Below the pieces are notes generated by a model. That model had not been told where the DNA came from. It saw nothing but the letters and a program-made list of their open reading frames with translations, and did no database searches. A stretch of DNA of 64,000 nucleotides from Butyrivibrio sp. M55 (lineage in GTDB: Bacteria; Bacillota; Clostridia; Lachnospirales; Lachnospiraceae): NCBI RefSeq assembly GCF_900116865.1, contig NZ_FPCD01000004.1, positions 248,001-312,000 on the forward strand. Direction: 5' to 3'. The position numbers were made by a program, and so were the translations under genes. This document shows, one piece after another, positions 35,241-44,313 of the stretch. Within the stretch, counting starts at the first letter, position 1, and each line of letters begins with the position of its first letter.

Positions 35241-37097
35241 TTGATCGGTGGAAGAAAAGTAAAGAGCATATGGCTCATACTGACGCTGCTCATTGTAGCA
35301 TTGTCGGTAACGGTTTTTCTTATAACGGATAAAAAAAGAAGTGCAGAGAAGTACATAGATTCCGATTTCGCAATATGGGAGAGCGTGGGATTTGTGGCTT
35401 GCGGCAATCCTGTTGAAACGGCGAGCGGAATAAATGCGCATTTTGACAGTGACGGTAAGCTGTGCTATGACGTATATCTTCCTGTGGATGAGGGAGAAGA
35501 AATCGAACTTGTTTGCGATGAAGGTATTGAAGTTACTGTCGGTAATGAAACTTATACAGGCGGAGATGTTTTAAATGTACCTTTATTTGAAAGATTGAAC
35601 GGTGAGATAGATGTTCCCGGAGTAGGCACCGAAACGGCTGATTTCAGATTTATAGCGGCAAGTGGGATTCCTTCGGTATATCTGGGAACATATAATGATA
35701 CAAAAGATTTTTTGAAGGAAGTAAAGGGAAATACCGCTGCAGGTTTTTGCACAGTTTTAAATGGAGATGATTCCAAAGATTATAGCGGAAACTGCAATAT
35801 TCGTGTTCACGGAAATTCATCCTTTTTCTTCGATAAGAGTTCGTATCAGTTCAATCTTGAATCTGATGTGGGAATACTTGGGATGCCTGCGCAGCGAAAG
35901 TGGGTCCTTATATCGGAGTTTATTGACGGATCATTTATGAAAGATGCCATAATGTACAGGCTTTCTAAGAATACGGGAGATAAGTATTCTCCTGAATTTC
36001 GCTATGTGAATGTCTATCTGAACGGGCAGTATGAGGGACTTTATCTGCTTTTACAAAAGGTTGATATCGATGGCGGAAATATTGATCTCAATAATCTTGA
36101 GGTCGTTAATAATGTTGCCGGCGATAGGAAGATGAACCAAAATAACACCGGAGGATATCTCGTTGAGCTTGGAGCGGCCGATGCTTTTCAGGATACTCCG
36201 GAAAATCTTATTGTAGAGACACCTAACAGATGGATGGAAGTGAAGTCGCCGTCCAATCTTACAGAAGATCAGCATAAGTATTTGACAGATCTTGTTAATG
36301 AGGCGGAACAGGCTCTTTATCTTTCTGACGGTGAAAAGACCGGATCTGGGAAAATATGGTCTGACTATTATGATCCCGAATCATGGATGCGCCAGTATGT
36401 GTTTCAGGAGATATCGATAAATTATGATACGGAGTATAACAGCGAGTTTTTCCATATTAAAGAAAACGATAGGAAGTTATACGGTGGTCCGGCCTGGGAC
36501 TTTGATAAGTCAATAAACGATTATGTTTCCTTTATTCAGAATGAAAGATTGAATTATATGATCAGATCGATTCACAATAATTCAATAGCAGTAAAGGATA
36601 AAGACAATTCGGGGATAATGTGGCTTAAGCAGTTTGATTCCCACAAAGATTTTCATGACGGAATGAAGAAATTTTTCTTTGAAAAGGCTGAGCCGCAGCT
36701 TAAAAAGATTCTTTCGGAAGATGTGCCTGTATGGGAAAAAGAAATTGAAAAATCAGCAATTGCAGATGCTTACAGGTGGTCCGGTGAAGATATTGATGAG
36801 CCGAATGATCCGGCGGATTCTTTTGCAAATTCGGTAAAGAAAATTACCGGAGTTTTTGCTGACAGGACTAAGTTCCTTGATGCATATTATAAGAATGAAG
36901 ATGCTTATTATATTGTGACTTTTGTTTTGGATGAAGCCAGAATTGATCTGATGGTTCCGGTTAAAAAGGGATATACGATAGGTGAGGATGTGCTCCCGAT
37001 TTACAATGACAGCAATGATTGGTACTATGGCAAGGAGTTATTTACTCCCGAAACCGTGGTCACAAAAGACATGGTACTTACGCAGAAACAGCATTAG
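35241..37097 (+). CDS. CotH-type kinase, membrane-anchored
   Basis: 618 residues. An N-terminal membrane anchor (about 9-28) precedes a beta-rich region and a CotH kinase domain (about 145-480). Key motifs are IRVHGNSS at 187-194, RKWVLISEFID at 219-229, YEGLYLLLQKVD at 263-274 and the metal-binding GGPAWDFDKSIND near 414-426. Bacillus CotH is an atypical protein kinase that phosphorylates coat proteins. The anchor would place this domain outside the cell, where ATP is scarce. TTG at 35241 is the start: AAGGAG lies nine bases upstream and the first in-frame ATG would remove the anchor and half the domain. It precedes VTC and DUF4956 genes. Confidence 0.88.
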   Translation: MIGGRKVKSIWLILTLLIVALSVTVFLITDKKRSAEKYIDSDFAIWESVGFVACGNPVETASGINAHFDSDGKLCYDVYLPVDEGEEIELVCDEGIEVTVGNETYTGGDVLNVPLFERLNGEIDVPGVGTETADFRFIAASGIPSVYLGTYNDTKDFLKEVKGNTAAGFCTVLNGDDSKDYSGNCNIRVHGNSSFFFDKSSYQFNLESDVGILGMPAQRKWVLISEFIDGSFMKDAIMYRLSKNTGDKYSPEFRYVNVYLNGQYEGLYLLLQKVDIDGGNIDLNNLEVVNNVAGDRKMNQNNTGGYLVELGAADAFQDTPENLIVETPNRWMEVKSPSNLTEDQHKYLTDLVNEAEQALYLSDGEKTGSGKIWSDYYDPESWMRQYVFQEISINYDTEYNSEFFHIKENDRKLYGGPAWDFDKSINDYVSFIQNERLNYMIRSIHNNSIAVKDKDNSGIMWLKQFDSHKDFHDGMKKFFFEKAEPQLKKILSEDVPVWEKEIEKSAIADAYRWSGEDIDEPNDPADSFANSVKKITGVFADRTKFLDAYYKNEDAYYIVTFVLDEARIDLMVPVKKGYTIGEDVLPIYNDSNDWYYGKELFTPETVVTKDMVLTQKQH

Positions 37098-37117
37098 GAA
37101 GGACAGAGCAGAGTTTT

Positions 37118-37810
37118 ATGGGTAACAGATACAGAAACGAACAGAAGTATCTTATGAATAAAGCTGACGTCGCTATCCTTAAGATGAGGCTTGATGCCAT
37201 GATGGAAAAAGATCCGCATGTGCGTGACGGCACGTCTTATCTGATTCGCAGTGTGTATTTTGACGATCCGTACAATTCCTGCCTTCATGAGAAGGAAGAC
37301 GGAGTTAATTTCCGAAGAAAATGGAGAATCAGAATATATAATTGCAGCGACAAAGTGATACATCTTGAATGTAAAGAAAAACTGGGCAATATGACACATA
37401 AAGACAGCATAACGATTTCAAGAGCGGATGTTGAAGCGGCAATTGCCGGAAATATCGAGCCGGATAAGAACAGAGAACCCTTATGGAATGATTTTGCATT
37501 GCAGGTTATGACGAAAGGCTTCAGACCGGCAACAATTGTTCAATACGAGAGGATTCCGTATATCTGGAGACCTTCAAATGTTCGTATCACGATCGACAGA
37601 TGTCTTTCTTCGAGCGAGATGTTTGACCGGTTCTTTGATGAAGACCTGCCGATAAGACCTATTATGGCAAGAGACCTTGATCTTCTCGAGGTGAAGTTCG
37701 ATACGCTTTTGCCCGATCATTTGAGACAGGTGATGATTCTTGAGAATATGAGATATACATCTTTTTCTAAATACGAATTGTGCCGTCGAATGCCGATGCG
37801 GGCATTTTGA
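37118..37810 (+). CDS. VTC-domain polyphosphate polymerase-like protein
   Basis: 230-residue protein matching the VTC domain, the triphosphate-tunnel fold of yeast Vtc4 that makes polyphosphate from ATP. Tunnel residues are visible: NEQKY near 7-11, FRRKWRIRIY at 65-74, HLECKEKLGN near 82-91, LLEVKFD and SKYELCRR near the C-terminus. It has no membrane segment. ATG at 37118 starts the domain correctly; the longer reading from 37019 overlaps CotH and adds nothing recognisable. Flanked by CotH (20 bases) and DUF4956 (43 bases), an association known from other bacteria. Confidence 0.9.
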   Translation: MGNRYRNEQKYLMNKADVAILKMRLDAMMEKDPHVRDGTSYLIRSVYFDDPYNSCLHEKEDGVNFRRKWRIRIYNCSDKVIHLECKEKLGNMTHKDSITISRADVEAAIAGNIEPDKNREPLWNDFALQVMTKGFRPATIVQYERIPYIWRPSNVRITIDRCLSSSEMFDRFFDEDLPIRPIMARDLDLLEVKFDTLLPDHLRQVMILENMRYTSFSKYELCRRMPMRAF

Positions 37811-37853
37811 TAGGATGACATATCAAGCACAGCATTATAACGGAGGATGAGAA

Positions 37854-38531
37854 ATGAGTTTTAAAGATATTTTAAAGAAATCTTTTTTGGAGAATTATGC
37901 TCAGACGGAGATGAGCATTAGGACAATAATAATAGCAATCGCGCTTACATGTGTATTTGCAATATACATTTATCTTTTTTACAGAGTTGTTACCAAAAAG
38001 AGTTTTTATTCAAAGAGTTTTAATATCTCTCTTGCATCAATCGCGATAATAACTGCGGCAATCATACTGACTATCCAGTCAAGCGTTGTTGTTTCTCTGG
38101 GTATGGTAGGTGCGCTTTCTATTGTAAGATTTCGTACCGCGATAAAGGATCCCATGGATCTTGTGTTCCTGTTCTGGTCAATAGCTGTCGGAATCATCTG
38201 CGGCGCCGGATTGTTTGGGATTGCGCTGGTGCTTTCCGCATCGATCACGATACTCATTCTTGTTCTTGAGCTTGTTCCTCAGGCAAAAGCTCCTCAGATT
38301 CTTCTGATAAGCTTCAGAGACAGCGACGAGACTAATGACGGTGTTGAGAAGATACTTACAGAGAGTAAGAGTTATTACAGTGAGAAGAGCAGAACAATAA
38401 CAAACGGACAGATTAGTCTGGCTTTCGAGATCAGAACATCTGACGGAAGAAAACTTTGCAGCAGCCTTTCGGGACTTGACGGAGTAAACAGTGTATCACT
38501 CCTTAAGCATGACGGCGAAGTAACATATTAA
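37854..38531 (+). CDS. DUF4956 membrane protein
   Basis: 225 residues with four predicted membrane segments (about 24-46, 58-80, 84-104 and 108-142) and a soluble C-terminal domain. The diagnostic DUF4956 stretch is LGMVGALSIVRFRTAIKDP with MDLVFLFWSIAVGIICG following. The basic RFR/K residues between segments could line a pathway for an anion. DUF4956 genes often sit beside VTC-domain genes, suggesting it supplies the membrane part that the VTC protein lacks. Start follows GGAGGATGAGAA. Confidence 0.9.
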   Translation: MSFKDILKKSFLENYAQTEMSIRTIIIAIALTCVFAIYIYLFYRVVTKKSFYSKSFNISLASIAIITAAIILTIQSSVVVSLGMVGALSIVRFRTAIKDPMDLVFLFWSIAVGIICGAGLFGIALVLSASITILILVLELVPQAKAPQILLISFRDSDETNDGVEKILTESKSYYSEKSRTITNGQISLAFEIRTSDGRKLCSSLSGLDGVNSVSLLKHDGEVTY

Positions 38532-38567
38532 GCGTAGTGCTGAAGGCACTGACAAGGGCATGAATTT

Positions 38568-40058
38568 ATGAAAAGAAAGATAAACATAGCTTTAAAGTGC
38601 ATATTTTTTACTATAACCGTGGGTATTATTTTATATGCAACGACGATAGTTTTGGAGAGAAAAGACAGCTTGTATAAGTATGCCGATTTCTTTGAAATGG
38701 CTAAAAAAGATCAGATAGACGTTCTTTTTATCGGCTCGTCACACGTAATAAATGCTATAAACCCTACGGTTCTTTATAATGAGTACGGTTATACTTCTTA
38801 CAATATGGGAGGACACGGTTCGCTCCTTCAATCGACATATTGGGAACTTAGAGAGGCACTTCAGTATACAACTCCGAAGTGGGTTGTTGTTGATGCCTAT
38901 ATGCTTGAGAAGAACTATCGTTATCTTGATGACAGGGAGACTAATCCCGATGAGGATGAAGTAAATACTTCTATTGAGCAGCTTCACCTAAATATGGACG
39001 TGTGGCCGTTTAACGACCTCAAAGTTGAGGCGGTAAACGATTTAATACAGGATAAATCGATCAGAAGGGAATTTCTTTTTAATTTCCTTGTTTATCACAA
39101 CAGGTGGGAATATATTTCCGAGGATGATTTTAAGTCGGTATTCGGAGATGAGTCCAAGAACGAATTGTTCGGCGCAGAGATGAGATATGATGTTGAGACT
39201 TCTTTTACTTTCTGTAAGGAACCTGAAAAGGGAGAAGTTCTTCCCGAGGAAACGGTTGGAGAGCGCTATCTTGAGGCTATCATTGAAGAGTGTAAGAAGA
39301 GAAACATCGGAGTGCTTGTGACTTTCGATCCATTTAATCCTGAGTATAAAGATATTATTGCCGCAAATTCAGCGGGAGCGATAGCAAAAGCCTACAATGT
39401 GCCTTATCTTAATATGCTTAACTCGGATGTTATCGATATATATTCAGACTTAAACGATCACGGCCATCTGAACGCTGTCGGATCTACAAAGACGACCAAA
39501 GCGATAGGAAAGTGGCTTAAGAGCAATTCAAAGCTTGTAGATCACAGGGGCGACGAGGCATATGCGTACTGGGATGAGAAGAGCGATAATTTCTATGATT
39601 CGATAAGAGATGATACGATTGATGAGAGCAATCTTATTTCCAAGTTAAGCCTTTTGTCTCTTGAAGAGTATGGCTTTGTTTTCTACTGTAATGAAGGTTC
39701 ACAGGTCTTTACGGATAAATCAATGGAACATGTCATCAGTGGATTGGCGGATTCAAATATGATAAAGACTACGTCGGGACCGTATATACTTATCAAGGAT
39801 CCAAAGACGGGCAAGACATATGAGGCTTCAGGCGACGGGAATCTTGAGAATGTTGAGACAGCGATGGGACATATGTATTATCAGCCTGTTGAGCAGGATT
39901 TCAGACTTTTCTATGAGGCGGACGACCAGGATACAAACTATCTGTATGACGACGCTCATGCGAGTGCCGATATTCAGATAATAATATATGATAAAGAGAC
40001 CGGAGAAGTGGTGGAACAGGAGTATTACACTTCAAAAGGAGGAAGATATGCAAGGTAA
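38568..40058 (+). CDS. SGNH-like O-acetyltransferase partner protein
   Basis: 496 residues with an N-terminal membrane anchor (about 9-28) and an extracytoplasmic SGNH-like domain. Block I reads FIGSSHVINAINP near 53-65 with the nucleophile in GSS, MGGHGS near 80 is block II, and LNDHGHLN near 300 supplies the Asp/His pair. This arrangement (AlgX/AlgJ/DltD-like) works with an MBOAT protein to place acyl groups on a polymer. The MBOAT at 33736 is the likely partner. The 3' end overlaps udk by 11 bases. The C-terminal 150 residues have no recognisable fold. Confidence 0.78.
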   Translation: MKRKINIALKCIFFTITVGIILYATTIVLERKDSLYKYADFFEMAKKDQIDVLFIGSSHVINAINPTVLYNEYGYTSYNMGGHGSLLQSTYWELREALQYTTPKWVVVDAYMLEKNYRYLDDRETNPDEDEVNTSIEQLHLNMDVWPFNDLKVEAVNDLIQDKSIRREFLFNFLVYHNRWEYISEDDFKSVFGDESKNELFGAEMRYDVETSFTFCKEPEKGEVLPEETVGERYLEAIIEECKKRNIGVLVTFDPFNPEYKDIIAANSAGAIAKAYNVPYLNMLNSDVIDIYSDLNDHGHLNAVGSTKTTKAIGKWLKSNSKLVDHRGDEAYAYWDEKSDNFYDSIRDDTIDESNLISKLSLLSLEEYGFVFYCNEGSQVFTDKSMEHVISGLADSNMIKTTSGPYILIKDPKTGKTYEASGDGNLENVETAMGHMYYQPVEQDFRLFYEADDQDTNYLYDDAHASADIQIIIYDKETGEVVEQEYYTSKGGRYAR

Positions 40059-40668
40059 GATCTGTATTGTCGGAATTGCGGGTGGTACCGCTTCGGGCAA
40101 GACGACAATAGTAAGAAAGATAAAAGAGAATTTTGGAGATGATATTGTTGTCATCAACCATGATTCATATTATAAAGCGCACAACGACCTTTCGTATGAG
40201 GACAGGTCCAAGCTTAACTACGATCATCCGGATTCATTTGATACACAGATGATGATCGAGGATGTAAAAAAACTTAAGAATAACGAGGAAGTTGATATTC
40301 CCGTTTATGATTTTTCTGTTCATAACAGGGCAGATGCCACAGTACACATTGTTCCCAAGAATGTTATAATTCTTGAGGGAATCCTGGTTCTTGAAAATAA
40401 AGAATTAAGAGACCTTATGGATATCAAGGTTTTCGTTGATACGGATGCTGATGAAAGACTTATGCGAAGAATAAGGCGTGATATGGTCGAGCGTGCAAGG
40501 AGTATAGAGTCGATACTTAATCAGTACGCAGATACGGTTAAGCCTATGCATGAGCAGTTCATCGAACCCAGTAAAAAATATGCAGATATTATTATTCCCA
40601 GAGGTGGCGAAAACCTCACGGGAATCAATATTTTGCAGCAGCACATAAAGAGCATGCTTGTCATATGA
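40048..40668 (+). CDS. udk: Uridine/cytidine kinase
   Basis: 206-residue uridine kinase, phosphorylating uridine or cytidine to UMP or CMP. Walker A is GGTASGKTT at 12-20; INHDSYY near 38, LNYDHPDSFDT near 58, IPVYDFSVHNR near 85, LEGILVLE near 112 and the RRIRRDMVERAR lid near 140 are all in place. The ATG at 40048 sits inside the end of the SGNH gene with AAAAGGAGGAAG upstream, so it is translationally coupled. Such kinases are usually housekeeping genes; here it may recycle CMP or UMP released by glycan enzymes. Confidence 0.93.
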   Translation: MQGKICIVGIAGGTASGKTTIVRKIKENFGDDIVVINHDSYYKAHNDLSYEDRSKLNYDHPDSFDTQMMIEDVKKLKNNEEVDIPVYDFSVHNRADATVHIVPKNVIILEGILVLENKELRDLMDIKVFVDTDADERLMRRIRRDMVERARSIESILNQYADTVKPMHEQFIEPSKKYADIIIPRGGENLTGINILQQHIKSMLVI

Positions 40669-40676
40669 TAAGCATG
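40653..40676. repeat. Near-perfect 24-bp palindrome at udk stop
   Basis: CATGCTT at the left pairs with AAGCATG at the right, with TCATATGA in the middle and one G-T pair between. It spans the udk stop codon. Only a short T run follows, so it is a weak terminator candidate or an mRNA 3'-end structure. Confidence 0.4.
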
Positions 40677-40729
40677 GTTTGCTGTGATGCGGCTTTAAGT
40701 ATAAGAAAATTGCTTTAGGAGAATGACAT

Positions 40730-41824
40730 ATGTTAATGGTTGCATGGTCCGTAGTGCGCCTGATCTATTGGATGTTAATAGTGCCATATCTTATCGGACA
40801 GCTTTTTAACTTTATATTACCTGAGGAAAAAAAGACGGTAGGGATAACCTTTGTTCTTGGATTTCTTATTTACATTGCTATATTTGAAGTAATCGCGATT
40901 CCCTGCATAATCAATTATGTTTATGAGTCATTTACGCATTGCAGGCAACTCTATGTAGTGATAGTTTCACTTCTTGCGATCGGAGGTGCTTTCAGATTTA
41001 ACAAGGCAATGTTTACACGTAAGATTGCTTGTGATCTTAAGACGGAGACCAAGATTTATTATGGAATCTTTATAGCACTTGTACTTTTTCAGCTGGTAAT
41101 GAACTTTGCGTATGCTCCGTTTAATGGGGACGATGCCGAATATGTGACAAATTCTCTTATAGCGCAGCAATGGGGATCTATGAACAGGGTTGATCCCAAT
41201 GTCGGAGGACCTATAGATCTTAAAGTTCGAAATGTACTTGCTGCCATTACGATGTGGATAGCTTTTATAGCCAAGAGCTCATCCGTACATGCTACGATAG
41301 TGTCACATGCAGTAATGCCGCTCTTTGTGTTACCGCTTGTTTATTACGTGTATTATCGGATAGGAAAGATTCTTTTTAAGGAGAAAAAAGAAATCCTTCC
41401 CGTGTTTATGATATTTATAAATGTTCTTTTTATGTTTGGAAATGTATCACTCAGTACTCCTGCGACATTTCTTTTGATGAGAAGCTGGCAGGGTAAGGCT
41501 GTTTTTTCCAATCTTGTTCTTCCGATGATTGCTTGGATGTTTCTGCTTATGTTTGAAGATGCATCAAAAGTAAGCGAGACGACAGGAACTAAAGAAAAGC
41601 TTAAGCATACTGCGACATGGTGGATAATGCTTGCTCTTGTAAATGTGCTTTCATGTATCTGTACAGAACTTGGAGTTGCGTTTGGGTGCGGACTTATTGC
41701 AATCCTTACACTTGTTTTGTTATATGTATCAAAGAGATGGACTGTGCTTATAGGAGCATTTTTGTCGGTTGTTCCAAATCTCATCTATATAGCGATATAT
41801 TTTTTGATGGGAGGTGGGGCATAA
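40730..41824 (+). CDS. DUF6077-like membrane protein, N-terminal part
   Basis: 364 residues with about ten membrane segments and the external acidic motif FNGDDAEYVTNSLIA near 124, as in DUF6077/GT-C-type proteins. It stops abruptly after a membrane segment (YFLMGGGA). The next reading frame continues at once with similar membrane sequence and then a soluble domain. Removing one G from the GGGG at 41816-41819 would join the two into a single 657-residue protein. AGGAG precedes the ATG. Either a real split gene with a coupled second cistron or a frameshift. Confidence 0.7.
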   Translation: MLMVAWSVVRLIYWMLIVPYLIGQLFNFILPEEKKTVGITFVLGFLIYIAIFEVIAIPCIINYVYESFTHCRQLYVVIVSLLAIGGAFRFNKAMFTRKIACDLKTETKIYYGIFIALVLFQLVMNFAYAPFNGDDAEYVTNSLIAQQWGSMNRVDPNVGGPIDLKVRNVLAAITMWIAFIAKSSSVHATIVSHAVMPLFVLPLVYYVYYRIGKILFKEKKEILPVFMIFINVLFMFGNVSLSTPATFLLMRSWQGKAVFSNLVLPMIAWMFLLMFEDASKVSETTGTKEKLKHTATWWIMLALVNVLSCICTELGVAFGCGLIAILTLVLLYVSKRWTVLIGAFLSVVPNLIYIAIYFLMGGGA

Positions 41825-41825
41825 T

Positions 41826-42704
41826 ATGTTCGGAATATTTATGGAGTGTTTTGTCGCGCTCAGGCGGTATTTTGGCGGAGAATCGGCAACTGATATAAGA
41901 GCTTATCTGAACATGGCCGTTTTCCTTGCTTCTGTTATCTTTATTATAGTCAAGGAAAAAGATAAAGTTAAAAAGATACTCTTCGGAATAATGCCACTGG
42001 TTATGATCGTGGGATTTCTTTTACCGATCACAAGGAAAATATATGTCGGCCATATTGATCCGGACAGTCCTGAAACATATTACAGGATATTATGGCTGAT
42101 ACCTATGTATATCGTTATTGCATATGCTGCATGTTTGGTCATGATGAAAATGAAGAGCGACGCGATAAGAAGAGCTGTAATGGTCGCTGTGGTTATTGTG
42201 ATAATGCTTACCGGTAAGCTTGTATATACTAACGAATTCATGTACAAGGCGGAGAATATTTATCATATTAAGCAGGACGTTATTGATATATGTGAGCTGA
42301 TCAAGCCGGCTGAGGGAGAAGACAATCCCAGAGCGGCGTTTCCCGAAGAACTTACATGGTTTGTGAGACAGTATGATACGCATATCCTTATGCCTTACGG
42401 AGCGGATATTATTGAAGGCGAAGCCAAAGGTATGTATTGGGATCCTGTGTATGATGCAATGAAAAATGTTGAGGTAACACCGGAAGGCGTTGAAATAGTG
42501 GATGCCAAAGCACTTGTCGATGCTACAAGAAATGATGAGTGCCGATATGTCATTATGCCCGAGGATACCGAGAAAAGGAAGCTGAGTAAGGATCTTACGA
42601 CATTCGGGCTGAAGGTTGTTGATAAAGTCGGTAAGTTTTATGTTTATGAAGATCCTGTTGTAGTTAAAGCGCTTGAGGAAAAGAAAGCAGCAGAGAAGAA
42701 CTAA
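41826..42704 (+). CDS. DUF6077-like membrane protein, C-terminal part
   Basis: 292 residues: about four membrane segments (near 28-45, 57-75, 95-113 and 123-143) and a soluble C-terminal domain ending in a Lys/Glu/Ala tail. It starts one base after the stop of the preceding gene. GGGAGGTGGGG, the candidate slip site, also acts as its ribosome binding site, so independent translation is possible. The soluble domain resembles the C-terminal domain of other GT-C proteins in this locus. See the finding on the G run. Confidence 0.65.
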   Translation: MFGIFMECFVALRRYFGGESATDIRAYLNMAVFLASVIFIIVKEKDKVKKILFGIMPLVMIVGFLLPITRKIYVGHIDPDSPETYYRILWLIPMYIVIAYAACLVMMKMKSDAIRRAVMVAVVIVIMLTGKLVYTNEFMYKAENIYHIKQDVIDICELIKPAEGEDNPRAAFPEELTWFVRQYDTHILMPYGADIIEGEAKGMYWDPVYDAMKNVEVTPEGVEIVDAKALVDATRNDECRYVIMPEDTEKRKLSKDLTTFGLKVVDKVGKFYVYEDPVVVKALEEKKAAEKN

Positions 42705-42717
42705 GGAAATATATTAA

Positions 42718-43596
42718 ATGGATAAAGAAGTACAACAATACCTCGACAGGGTGCATGAGTCGGATTTTGCAATGCTATCGGAGGTTGACAGAATATGTAA
42801 AAAACATAATATACAGTATTATCTTCACGGAGGCACGTTCCTTGGTGCTGTAAGACATCAGGATTTTATTCCGTGGGATGACGATGTGGACATTCTCTTT
42901 TTGCGTGAAGATTACGAGAGATTTCTTGACGTATATGAAAAAGAGGCGGATAAGAGATTTAAACTTCTTAGATTTGAGAGATATCCTCAGTTTTTTGATT
43001 TTATAACCAAGATTGCGGATTACGATCTTACTTATGAGGAGACAGCTTTTGGAGCGGAAGATTTCTACGATCACAGGTATTCTCATCCTACGCTCGACCT
43101 TTTTGTATTTGATAAAGAGGCGGATAATCACAAGTGGCAGCTTATCAGGATGAAGCTTCTCTATGCACTTGCCATGGGGCACAGACCTTATGTCGATTAT
43201 TCGAAGTTTAAGGGCGTGATGAAGATTGTTTCCTATCTTCTTACAACTGTCGGAAAGTGCATACCATTTAAGGTTATAGCATATAAATATATTAAGCTTC
43301 AGACACTCGGAGGACTTGCAAAGAGAGCGCCGGGTAATGAGAAGGGCTCGGGAGATGAGACAACTCTTTTCATCTCAAATGAGCAGCCCGATCCAAGATA
43401 CTGGGGACTTGATTTTGATGCGGATCACCTTATATACGGACCTGATACAGCCATGATAAGGGGCAAGGAATTCCCTATTCCGAAGAACCACGACAAGTGG
43501 CTTAAGAAGACTTACAAGGACTACATGAGTCTTCCGCCTGAGGATAAAAGAGTTCCAATGCACGTTAATGTTATAAAGAAAAACGAGGACCTATAA
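42718..43596 (+). CDS. LicD family phosphotransferase
   Basis: 292-residue soluble protein of the LicD/fukutin-related family, which moves phosphocholine or a polyol phosphate from a CDP-linked donor onto a glycan. The diagnostic YYLHGGTFLGAVRHQDFIPW begins near residue 37 and is followed by DDDVDILF, holding the metal-binding Asp cluster. The neighbouring cytidylyltransferase gene begins two bases after its stop, so the two very likely supply and use the same CDP donor. Confidence 0.92.
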   Translation: MDKEVQQYLDRVHESDFAMLSEVDRICKKHNIQYYLHGGTFLGAVRHQDFIPWDDDVDILFLREDYERFLDVYEKEADKRFKLLRFERYPQFFDFITKIADYDLTYEETAFGAEDFYDHRYSHPTLDLFVFDKEADNHKWQLIRMKLLYALAMGHRPYVDYSKFKGVMKIVSYLLTTVGKCIPFKVIAYKYIKLQTLGGLAKRAPGNEKGSGDETTLFISNEQPDPRYWGLDFDADHLIYGPDTAMIRGKEFPIPKNHDKWLKKTYKDYMSLPPEDKRVPMHVNVIKKNEDL

Positions 43597-43598
43597 TT

Positions 43599-44312
43599 AT
43601 GAAAACAATAGCACTTATAATTGCCGGCGGTACGGGAGCCAGAATGAAGCAGGACATTCCCAAGCAGTTTCTTACGGTAAATGAGAAGCCTGTTATTGTA
43701 TATACGCTTGAGGCGTTTCAGAATCATCCCGAGATTGATTCTATCGCCGTAGTGTGTGTTGAAGGTTGGGAGCAGATGCTTATGGCTTATGCCCGCCAGT
43801 TCAATATTTCAAAACTTGAGCACGTCGTTCCGGGCGGAGAGAACGGACAGGGTTCCATACGAAACGGTGTGTATGAACTTGAGAAAAACTTTGAAGCCGA
43901 TTCGATAGTGCTTATCCACGACGCGATAAGACCTATGGTTTCTGCGGAGATCATATCCGACTGCATCATGAAGACAAAGCAGTACGGAAATGCCATCACG
44001 GCTATTCCCTGTGCGGAAGCTATGCTTACCACAACGGATGGCGAAATGTCTGATAAGACATACCCAAGAGACAACCTTAAGAGAACTCAGACTCCGCAGG
44101 GATTCAGGCTCGGAGAGATCTGTGATCTTCACAGAGAAGCTCTTTCAAAAGGGATAACAAATTCTGTCGCATCTTGTACGCTTATGACAGAACTTGGCAG
44201 GAAAGTATATTTTTCACAGGGCTCTGAGAAAAATATAAAACTCACGACAGTAGACGATATTGACATCTTTAAGGCGCTCCTCATGAGCAAAAGGAGTGAA
44301 TGGTTGAAGTAA
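43599..44312 (+). CDS. IspD/TarI-like CDP-polyol cytidylyltransferase
   Basis: 237-residue cytidylyltransferase. The nucleotide-binding loop GGTGARMKQDIPKQFL is near 9-24; IHDAIRPMV near 107, RTQTPQGFR near 160 and the terminal TTVDDIDIFKALL are all typical. IspD makes CDP-methylerythritol in isoprenoid synthesis and TarI makes CDP-ribitol; context beside licD and far from other isoprenoid genes favours a TarI-like role. No TarJ-type reductase is visible in the window. Confidence 0.85.
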   Translation: MKTIALIIAGGTGARMKQDIPKQFLTVNEKPVIVYTLEAFQNHPEIDSIAVVCVEGWEQMLMAYARQFNISKLEHVVPGGENGQGSIRNGVYELEKNFEADSIVLIHDAIRPMVSAEIISDCIMKTKQYGNAITAIPCAEAMLTTTDGEMSDKTYPRDNLKRTQTPQGFRLGEICDLHREALSKGITNSVASCTLMTELGRKVYFSQGSEKNIKLTTVDDIDIFKALLMSKRSEWLK

Positions 44313-44313
44313 A

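Noticed and set aside
37019..37117. Longer N-terminus of the VTC protein from 37019
   Set aside because: It would overlap the CotH gene by 79 bases and adds no domain sequence; the VTC fold begins at the ATG at 37118.
43599..44312. Calling the cytidylyltransferase IspD
   Set aside because: Sequence alone does not separate IspD from TarI-like enzymes, and the neighbours (licD, MBOAT) point to glycan modification rather than isoprenoid synthesis.
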